A DNA stretch of 64,000 bases, taken from Dehalococcoidia bacterium. Its GTDB lineage: Bacteria; Chloroflexota; Dehalococcoidia; Tepidiformales; Tepidiformaceae. The stretch lies in assembly GCA_020432045.1 (NCBI GenBank), contig JAGQHB010000013.1:1-64000 (forward strand), read 5' to 3'. Within the stretch, counting starts at the first letter, position 1, and every line of letters starts with the position of its first letter. A program made the position numbers and the translations under genes. Of the stretch, positions 58,336 to 64,000 are shown piece by piece. The notes beneath the pieces are model-generated. The model worked only from the letters and a program-made list of their open reading frames with translations, searched no databases and was not told the origin of the DNA.

Positions 58336-58794
58336 TTACGCCACCTCGAACAGGAACTCGACCTCCACCGGTACGCCCGCGGGCAGCTCCGCCATGCCCA
58401 CAGCGGCACGGGCGTGCTTCCCCCTGTCCCCAAACACATCCAACAGGAGCTTTGACGCCCCGTTTATCACCTGGGGGTGCTGCACGAATCCAGGCGCACT
58501 TGCGACGAAGCCACCAACGCGCACCGCCTGCACCACCCGGTCCAGCGTCCCAAGGTGGTTCCGGACAATCGCCAGCGCGTTCAGCGTGCACAACGCCGCC
58601 AGTTCCGCACCCTGTTCGACGCTGATCCCGGCGCCGCACTTGCCGATTGCGACCGGCTTCCCATCGCGCTGCGGGATTTGCCCGGCGATGAACAGCAGGT
58701 TGCCGCTCCGCACACAGGGCGAGTAGAGCCCCGCCGAGCCGGGCGGTGGCGGCAATTCGATTCCCAGTTCTTTCAGCTTCGCTTCGGCACTCAT
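58336..58794 (-). CDS. RidA/YjgF family deaminase
   Basis: A 152-residue RidA-family protein. YSPCVRSGNLLFIAGQIPQ (about 24-42) and NALAIVRNHLGTLDRVVQAVRVGGFV form the core. HARAAVGMAELPAG (about 128-141) carries the conserved Arg that binds imine carboxylates. It hydrolyses reactive enamine/imine intermediates. It is the last gene of the yidC-parAB operon, overlapping parB by ATGA. Confidence 0.9.
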   Translation of the reverse strand: MSAEAKLKELGIELPPPPGSAGLYSPCVRSGNLLFIAGQIPQRDGKPVAIGKCGAGISVEQGAELAALCTLNALAIVRNHLGTLDRVVQAVRVGGFVASAPGFVQHPQVINGASKLLLDVFGDRGKHARAAVGMAELPAGVPVEVEFLFEVA

Positions 58795-59720
58795 CGTTCG
58801 TCATCCTCCTCGCCGAGAATCCGGGCAATCACGCCTTCGAACTCCTCGCCGCTGTAACAGTCGATCGTAATTCTGGCTCCCTGCCGCTGTGGCGTCACAC
58901 TCACTCTTGTGCTGAGCGCCCGGCGCAGACGGCCCTCGACATCAGCGTACACAGCATCGCGCCGCGCCGTCCGGCCCGCGGTCCCGGCCGGCTGTCCCGC
59001 GGCGGGCTCTGCAGCCGCAACCGCCTTGCGCACGAACGCCTCGGTGTCGCGCACACTCAGCTTTCGCCGCACCACCTCGCGCCACAGATCGAGCCTGGCC
59101 TTGCCGGCCTCCATGCCGAGCAGCGCGCGGGCATGTCCTTCGGTCACCTCCCCGGCGACCAGGCTGCGGCGAATCTCCGGTTCGAGGGCGAGCAGCCGCA
59201 GTGAGTTCGCCACCGCCGTCCGGCTTTTGCCCACACGCCGCGACGCTTCCTCCTGGGTCAGCCCGTACTCATCGATCAGCCGCCGGTAGGCGAGGGCCTC
59301 TTCAATCGCATTCAGGTCCGACCGCTGGATATTCTCGATCAGCGCTAGCTCCAGCAGCTTCCCCGAATCAGCCTCGCGGAACACCACGGGCACCGTCGCC
59401 AGCCCCGCCAGCCGTGCAGCCTGCAACCGGCGTTCGCCCGCGATCAGACGGATGCCGCCCGCTTCATCGCGCGAGACGATGAGCGGTTGGATGATGCCGT
59501 GTTCCCGGATCGAATCCGCAAGCTCTCGCAATTGCACGGGCTCGAAGTGGGTCCTCGGCTGCTCCGGGTTCGGTGCAACAAGGTCGATGTCGAGTTCAAT
59601 CGGTCCGCGCGATGCGGGTGCGGGTGCTCCGGCCGGGTCCGCACCGGCCAGGGGAGCGCCTGAACCCGGCGAAATGAGCGCGTCGAGCCCGCGGCCGAGC
59701 CCACGGCGTGGTTGCGTCAT
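58791..59720 (-). CDS. parB: Chromosome partitioning protein ParB
   Basis: A 309-residue ParB. The N-terminal RRGLGRGLDALI is typical. The CTPase/ParB-N domain has GERRLQAARLAG (about 93-104) and ENIQRSDLNAIEEALAY (about 128-144), and the HTH YGLTQEEASRRVGKSRTAVAN follows. A C-terminal dimer domain ends the protein. It loads on parS sites and spreads. The start at ATG 59720 is chosen as it precedes the RGLGRGL motif. No obvious parS (GTTTCACGTGAAAC-type) was seen in the window. Confidence 0.95.
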   Translation of the reverse strand: MTQPRRGLGRGLDALISPGSGAPLAGADPAGAPAPASRGPIELDIDLVAPNPEQPRTHFEPVQLRELADSIREHGIIQPLIVSRDEAGGIRLIAGERRLQAARLAGLATVPVVFREADSGKLLELALIENIQRSDLNAIEEALAYRRLIDEYGLTQEEASRRVGKSRTAVANSLRLLALEPEIRRSLVAGEVTEGHARALLGMEAGKARLDLWREVVRRKLSVRDTEAFVRKAVAAAEPAAGQPAGTAGRTARRDAVYADVEGRLRRALSTRVSVTPQRQGARITIDCYSGEEFEGVIARILGEEDDER

Positions 59721-59760
59721 CGCTCGTCCCCTCTCGCGCACCACCAGTATCGCCTGCTGG

Positions 59761-60531
59761 TCACACCGGCACACCGGCGCGAGCCAGTATTTCGCGCCCA
59801 AGCGCATCATAGGCTGCGGCAGCCCGCCCGTTGGGCTCATACCGGAAGATGGACTGCCCGTAGCTCGGCGCCTCGCTCAACCGGACCGCACGAGGGATCA
59901 CGGTCTCGAACGCGGTCTCTTCGAAATGCGACCGCACCTCGTCTACCACCTGCTGCGACAGCCGCGTGCGGCTGTCGAACATCGTCAGGACAACGCCGAA
60001 GATCCGCATTGCCGGGTTCAGGTTCTTGCGCACCAGCTCCAGCGTCTCGCTCACGTGGCTGAGCCCTTCCAGCGCCATGTACTCGCACTGCACCGGGATA
60101 ATCACGCTATCGGCTGCTGTCAATGCATTGATCGTGATCAGGCCGAGCGATGGCGGGCAGTCGATCAGCATCCAGTCGAATCGCTCCCGGCCTGGCTCCA
60201 GCCCGATGGCCAGCCGCCGTTCGCGCGCCATCATCCCGACGAGTTCCACCTCGGCGCCGGCGAGGGCCGGTCCCGCGGGCACGACCCAGAAGCCTTCTTC
60301 CTCCGCTTCAGCGATGCATTCGGCCAACGGTGCATCGCCGCGCAGCAGTTCATAAGCGCCCGACCCGCCGGGGGCGACACCCGAAGCGCTCGTCGCATTG
60401 CCCTGCGGATCGAGATCCACAAGGCAGACTCGCTGCCCGTGCTTCGCCAATGCCGCCGCGACGTTCACCGCGGTCGTGGTCTTTCCCACTCCGCCCTTCT
60501 GGTTCACAAACGCCACGATCCGCGCAGCCAT
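59761..60531 (-). CDS. parA: Chromosome partitioning ATPase ParA
   Basis: A 256-residue ParA/Soj. The deviant Walker A is NQKGGVGKTTTAVN (about 10-23), switch/Walker A' DLDPQGNATS, and Walker B region FDWMLIDCPPSLGL. It drives chromosome segregation with ParB. It starts at ATG 60531, where its first base is also the last base of the sugar-kinase stop (TGATG). Confidence 0.96.
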   Translation of the reverse strand: MAARIVAFVNQKGGVGKTTTAVNVAAALAKHGQRVCLVDLDPQGNATSASGVAPGGSGAYELLRGDAPLAECIAEAEEEGFWVVPAGPALAGAEVELVGMMARERRLAIGLEPGRERFDWMLIDCPPSLGLITINALTAADSVIIPVQCEYMALEGLSHVSETLELVRKNLNPAMRIFGVVLTMFDSRTRLSQQVVDEVRSHFEETAFETVIPRAVRLSEAPSYGQSIFRYEPNGRAAAAYDALGREILARAGVPV

Positions 60532-61358
60532 CAGGCAGCCACCTTCGCCAGCCGCTCTTCGATTGCAGCGCGGCTCGGGATACCGGAAATGCCCGCACCT
60601 TCCACGGCGAGCGCCCCCGCGGCAAGTGCAAACGAAAACGCGGCGTCTCCATCCTGCATCTCCGCGAAACGGACCGCATACGCCATCGCAAAACAGTCTC
60701 CTGCGCCCGTCGGGTCCACCGGAGTTGCCAGGACCGCGGGCCGCTCTTCCTTCGAAGTCCCGAAATAGCGGGCAGCGCCAGATGGGCCGTGCGTCACCAG
60801 GGCAATCGCCCCGGCCGCGGCGATCCGGCGAGCCAGCCCATCTGCATCAGCCGTGTCCTCATCGCTGAAAAAACAGAACGCGCCCGGTTCCACAAAACTC
60901 TGCACAGCCTGCCACGCTCCCGGGCGGTGGACGACCCTGCCGTTCGCACCCGTCGCCCGCAACAGCCCTTGAAGGCTTACAGCACGAACCCGGGCATCGA
61001 TCTGGGGCCATTGCCCTATCTCGTGATACGCGGGCGCGAGGAATAGGACATCACACGGGGCAATGCGCTCATACAGCCCGGAAGGGAGAGCCGTCCCCTC
61101 GGCGAGGAGCAGCTGCGTGCGAGCACCCGCCGAGTCGTAGCGGTTCGCATACCGTGGCAACGAATCGACCATGGCGCTCACCACGCACAGTCCCCGCAAC
61201 ACCTCTTCCGGATACCCGCGCTCCATGCCGGTCACCAGCGTTACATCTACGCCAAGCGCCGCCGCACACCGGGCCGCATAAAGCGAAGGCCCGCCTGGGA
61301 GCCATCCGCCTTCGGCTGTCCGGTCCAACACCACGTTGCCGGCAACGACGACGTGCGT
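60531..61358 (-). CDS. PfkB-family carbohydrate kinase with apparent ACG start
   Basis: A kinase of about 275 residues with the PfkB fold. It has PGGPSLYAARCAAALG near the N-terminus, and DPTGAGDCFAMAYAVRFAEM with the anion hole and the catalytic Asp near the C-terminus. The first canonical start codon in frame is GTG at 61334, but the sequence upstream encodes THVVVAGNVVLD, the conserved first strand of PfkB kinases. An AAGGAGGG site (61366-61373) lies 7 nt before an ACG at 61356-61358. So translation probably begins at ACG, or an ATG was mutated. The substrate sugar is unknown. Confidence 0.75.
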   Translation of the reverse strand, partial: THVVVAGNVVLDRTAEGGWLPGGPSLYAARCAAALGVDVTLVTGMERGYPEEVLRGLCVVSAMVDSLPRYANRYDSAGARTQLLLAEGTALPSGLYERIAPCDVLFLAPAYHEIGQWPQIDARVRAVSLQGLLRATGANGRVVHRPGAWQAVQSFVEPGAFCFFSDEDTADADGLARRIAAAGAIALVTHGPSGAARYFGTSKEERPAVLATPVDPTGAGDCFAMAYAVRFAEMQDGDAAFSFALAAGALAVEGAGISGIPSRAAIEERLAKVAA

Positions 61359-61373
61359 GGCGACGCCCTCCTT

Positions 61374-62405
61374 CTATTCCCGGCGGCTGATGACGACCTT
61401 GCGGCTCTCGCCTTCGCCGATACTGTTCGTCAGGATTTCAGGGTCGTCAGCGAGCGTGACGTGGATGATCCGGCGCTCCGCCGGCGCCATCGGCTCCAGC
61501 GTGATCGGCGTACCCACTTCCCGCACGCGATCGGCCATTCGCCGCGCCAGCGACACGATCTGCTCCTCCCGGCGGTGCCGGTAGTGCTCAATATCGATCG
61601 TGATCCCGGTCGAACCCTCCACCTGGCGGGTCACGATCAGGTTCACAAGGTACTGGAGGGCGACAAGCGTATCGCCGCGCCGCCCAATCAGTAGTCCGAG
61701 GTCGTCCCCCGAGAGGTCGATGACCGCCTTCACCGAACCAAGTCCGTCACCGGGTGTCAGCGGCTCACGGATTGTTATTTCCGCGTTTATGTCGAGCAAT
61801 CGAAGGATATCATCCACGACCTGTGCGGCGATATCCACTTCTGGCGCGTTGATGTCGGGCGCAACCTCTGGCCGATCCGCACGCGGCCGCGGAGGGCGGC
61901 TCGATGCCGGCCGATCGGGCCGATCAGGCCGATCAGAGCGGCGCTCTCCCGACGGCGGCCGGCGGTCGCGTCCTCCCCTGGAATCGCCACCACCACTGTT
62001 GCTCCGTGCGCCACTGGCTGGCGCAGGGCCACCATCGCCACGCGGGCGGATGAAGTCCTCCTCGCGGAGCTTCGGCTGAATCTCATCAAGGCTGGCAGCC
62101 CCGGGGCGGCCCCGGCCACCGCTGTTGCGCGGGCCACGACCACCATTGCCTCGCGGTGAGCCGGTGCTTCGGGGCGCTGAACGCGGGATGCGCGTGTCGG
62201 GCAGTTCGTCGTCACCCTCCACTTTTTCACCCTGGGGCAGGCGTGTCACCCGGACGACGGCGTCATGGCCGCCGCGGCCCAGGAACGAGCGCTTTCCCTC
62301 TTCCAGGACAACAAACTCTACTTCGTCGCGGCTTGCCCCCATCTGGGCGAGTGCACGTTCAATTGCGTCGTCGACGGTTTTGCCGCTTGCTTCGGCCGAT
62401 TCCAT
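61374..62405 (-). CDS. jag: Jag (KH-R3H) RNA-binding protein with long disordered insert
   Basis: A 343-residue Jag/KhpB. It has a Jag-N domain (about 3-53: GKTVDDAIERALAQMG, FLGRGGHDAVVRV), a long low-complexity linker rich in Arg, Gly, Pro, Asp and Ser (about 70-187), a KH domain with the GRRG loop at 241-244, and an R3H domain ending in GESRKVVI. It binds RNA and works with KhpA and YidC in cell-shape and membrane-protein biogenesis. ATG 62405 is preferred, since GAGGA lies 7 nt upstream; it lies inside yidC, overlapping it by 47 bases. Confidence 0.92.
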   Translation of the reverse strand: MESAEASGKTVDDAIERALAQMGASRDEVEFVVLEEGKRSFLGRGGHDAVVRVTRLPQGEKVEGDDELPDTRIPRSAPRSTGSPRGNGGRGPRNSGGRGRPGAASLDEIQPKLREEDFIRPRGDGGPAPASGARSNSGGGDSRGGRDRRPPSGERRSDRPDRPDRPASSRPPRPRADRPEVAPDINAPEVDIAAQVVDDILRLLDINAEITIREPLTPGDGLGSVKAVIDLSGDDLGLLIGRRGDTLVALQYLVNLIVTRQVEGSTGITIDIEHYRHRREEQIVSLARRMADRVREVGTPITLEPMAPAERRIIHVTLADDPEILTNSIGEGESRKVVISRRE

Positions 62406-63225
62406 TTGCATTCCTCGTTTCACGAGCAGGTTCGATTGGGGCGGCCGCGGCCGTCGCCTCAACCATCCGCGCCGGTGCGGGTCCGGGCGAACTGGACCCC
62501 AGAAGCGGCTGGATGTTGAAGCGAGGCAGCCCATAGACCGCAACGTTGAAGGCGACACCGACGATGGAGTTCACCACCCAGTACAGGCTCACGCCGCTTG
62601 GAAAGCTCAGCGCGAAGAAGCCGAACATCAGCGGCATCATGTACGCCATCATCTGTTGCTGGGCCCGCTGCTGTTCCGTCTGCGTGGGCGTCGCCGTCGT
62701 CTTCATCTGGATGTAGGTCGTGAGCCCCACCAGCACGACCATCAGAATGTTCCCTTCGCGAAGGTCCATCGTCAGGAAACGTTCCTGGATAGGAATCGCG
62801 TGCTGGATGAAGCTCCACGAGTAGAGATGGCTCGAAAGCCGTTCGAGTGCCTCCGGTGATTCCGGAAGCGTGTACCGCACCGCATAGAACAGCGCGAACA
62901 GGATAGGCATCTGGAGCAGCATCGGCCCTGCGCAGCCGAGCGGATTGGCCCCCGCCTCTTTGTACAGTGCCATCATCTCTTGCTGCCGCCGCTTGGGGTC
63001 GCTGTACTTCTTCTGGATCTCCTGGATCTTCGGCTGGATCGCCTGCATCGCCCGCGTGCTGTGCAGCTGCCGGATCGTCAACGGCCATGTCAACAGCCGG
63101 ATCAGGATCGTGAACGCAATGATCGCGAGCCCGAAGCTGCCGAACAGGACGTTGTTCAGCAGGACCAGGAAATTGATCATTGGGTCCAACAGCAACGGGG
63201 TGAAGATCTCCCCAATCAGGCTCAT
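62359..63225 (-). CDS. yidC: Membrane protein insertase YidC
   Basis: A 288-residue YidC of the Gram-positive/short type, without a large N-terminal periplasmic domain. It has about five helices; the conserved positively charged residue is in ILIRLLTWPLT (about 38-48). The cytoplasmic helical hairpin IQPKIQEIQKKYSDPKRRQQEMMAL is present. SGVSLYWVVNSIVGV is the last core helix, and a basic tail (SKRQNRRRRN) follows. It inserts membrane proteins with or without Sec. It overlaps the beta-propeller gene by ATGA. Confidence 0.95.
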   Translation of the reverse strand: MSLIGEIFTPLLLDPMINFLVLLNNVLFGSFGLAIIAFTILIRLLTWPLTIRQLHSTRAMQAIQPKIQEIQKKYSDPKRRQQEMMALYKEAGANPLGCAGPMLLQMPILFALFYAVRYTLPESPEALERLSSHLYSWSFIQHAIPIQERFLTMDLREGNILMVVLVGLTTYIQMKTTATPTQTEQQRAQQQMMAYMMPLMFGFFALSFPSGVSLYWVVNSIVGVAFNVAVYGLPRFNIQPLLGSSSPGPAPARMVEATAAAAPIEPARETRNANGIGRSKRQNRRRRN

Positions 63226-64000
63226 CGTGCCACGCTCGCGATCGAAAGCGGCGTCACCTGGAGCCGTGCTGGGTCAGCTTCAAAGAGCTTCCCCTGCGTC
63301 GTCGCAATCAGTGCTTTGCCGTCCAGCACGACCAGGGAGGCCCGTACGGACCCGGCGTTATCAAGCGGTACGCTGTTCTTCATCGCGCCCGTCTTCAGGT
63401 CGATGAAGTGAATCTCCGGATCCCGCGTCGCCACGATGAGCGTATCTCCAATAACCACTGGTGCCGATTTTATCCGAGCTCCCGCGTCATATGGAGGCCA
63501 GACATCCTCTCCAGTTGTTATGTTAAGCGCATGGACTTTTCCACCGAAGTCCCCGAAATACAGTACGTCGCCGGCGATGGCCGGGCGGCTCCACACCCAC
63601 TCCCCGACATTAAACGGCCCTGAAACGATGGATCCGTCCGCCGTCGAGATCACCGTCACCTTCTTGTTTAGCCCGGGGACGAACAGCCGGTCAGTGCCGA
63701 CGAGCGCAAGGTCCGCGATCGCCCCCGAGTTCTTGTACGGCTCTGCCCAGACCGGCGACGCATCCGCGAGGCGGTAGGCTGAGACCTCGCCGCCCATTGT
63801 CGCCACGAACACCGTATCTCCGGCAATGACGGGCGCCGCATAGATACCCTTGGAGAACGAGAGTCCCCCTTTCGGCCATCCGGCGGCGGCATCACCTGTC
63901 GTCTTATCCAGCACATAGAGCTTCCCGTCGGTCGTTCCGAAGGCCAGATAGCTGCCTTCAAGCACGGGTCCACCCACGATGCCGCCTGCAATCGCATTGC
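63222..64000 (-). CDS. PQQ-type beta-propeller protein, partial (start beyond window)
   Basis: The C-terminal 259 codons of a beta-propeller protein. The frame is open to the window edge on its N-terminal side. Repeated blades show the G-x-V-x-A-L/Y-x-x-x-T-G-x-x-V-W pattern (GKLYVLDKTTGD, GKVHALNITTGEDVW, EIHFIDLKTGA). It resembles PQQ-like repeat (BamB/outer-surface) proteins; a lipoprotein or signal sequence cannot be checked. Its stop overlaps the yidC start by four bases, so it heads the visible part of the operon. Confidence 0.85.
   Translation of the reverse strand, partial: NAIAGGIVGGPVLEGSYLAFGTTDGKLYVLDKTTGDAAAGWPKGGLSFSKGIYAAPVIAGDTVFVATMGGEVSAYRLADASPVWAEPYKNSGAIADLALVGTDRLFVPGLNKKVTVISTADGSIVSGPFNVGEWVWSRPAIAGDVLYFGDFGGKVHALNITTGEDVWPPYDAGARIKSAPVVIGDTLIVATRDPEIHFIDLKTGAMKNSVPLDNAGSVRASLVVLDGKALIATTQGKLFEADPARLQVTPLSIASVAR

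Noticed and set aside
58791-60531. parS site near parAB
   Set aside because: No GTTTCACGTGAAAC-like palindrome was found in the window by eye.
1-64000. CRISPR arrays, tRNA and rRNA genes
   Set aside because: No regularly spaced repeats and no cloverleaf or conserved tRNA T-arm in the intergenic regions were seen; a tool search could still find a tRNA missed by eye.

Overview
The window is GC-rich bacterial chromosome, densely packed with genes on both strands, with many 4-nt ATGA/GTGA overlaps and frequent GTG starts. The gene content fits a Chloroflexota-type bacterium, possibly Dehalococcoidia-like: a deazaflavin-type LLM oxidoreductase, DUF302, DUF362 and LarBC proteins, PT-rich lipoproteins, and a yidC-jag-parAB block. 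That assignment rests on memory of family distribution; no search was run. No rRNA, tRNA or CRISPR array was seen.

Left part (1-25 kb): intergenic repeat clusters; a heme-binding-like protein; small membrane proteins; a divergent-looking ABC exporter (ATPase plus double-FtsX permease); an NnrS-like membrane protein and a YeaO-like DUF488 gene; an SDR dehydrogenase and a class II aldolase; an MNT/HEPN toxin-antitoxin pair; a cysteine-synthase-family enzyme; an MFS exporter with an MBL hydrolase; and tsaD, a cytidylate-kinase-like protein and a cNMP-binding protein. It ends with an odd membrane-anchored alpha/beta hydrolase fused to a Thr/Pro stalk and a beta-sandwich.

Middle (25-40 kb): a CcsB/ResC-type cytochrome c biogenesis protein; a DUF488 plus dual-OB-like gene pair; a GGDEF-EAL protein beside a degenerate-GGDEF membrane protein that has a second paralogue at 23 kb; acyl-CoA thioesterase, haloacetate dehalogenase and enoyl-CoA hydratase; a VapC toxin whose antitoxin gene carries a stop and a frameshift; a tandem pair of nhaA antiporters; an eroded FitA/VapC remnant; and sufE and clpS.

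Right part (40-64 kb): an isolated phage-type major capsid gene and, 6.3 kb away, an isolated terminase large-subunit gene, with a methyltransferase, a glycosyltransferase and secreted proteins between them and no portal or protease. Next come a phosphotransferase, a zinc alcohol dehydrogenase, two tandem lipoproteins that share signal sequence and a domain, a ferritin-like protein, DUF302, larC/larB, and an M23 peptidase lipoprotein. The last block is one compact minus-strand operon, read as PQQ-type beta-propeller, yidC, jag, pfkB-type kinase, parA, parB, ridA. This resembles the usual oriC-proximal arrangement, but a sugar kinase is inserted whose best start codon appears to be ACG.

The observations most worth following are the orphan capsid and terminase, the ACG-start kinase inside the yidC-parAB operon, the toxin with a broken antitoxin, the DUF488/dual-OB pair, the fused hydrolase, and the degenerate-GGDEF paralogues.
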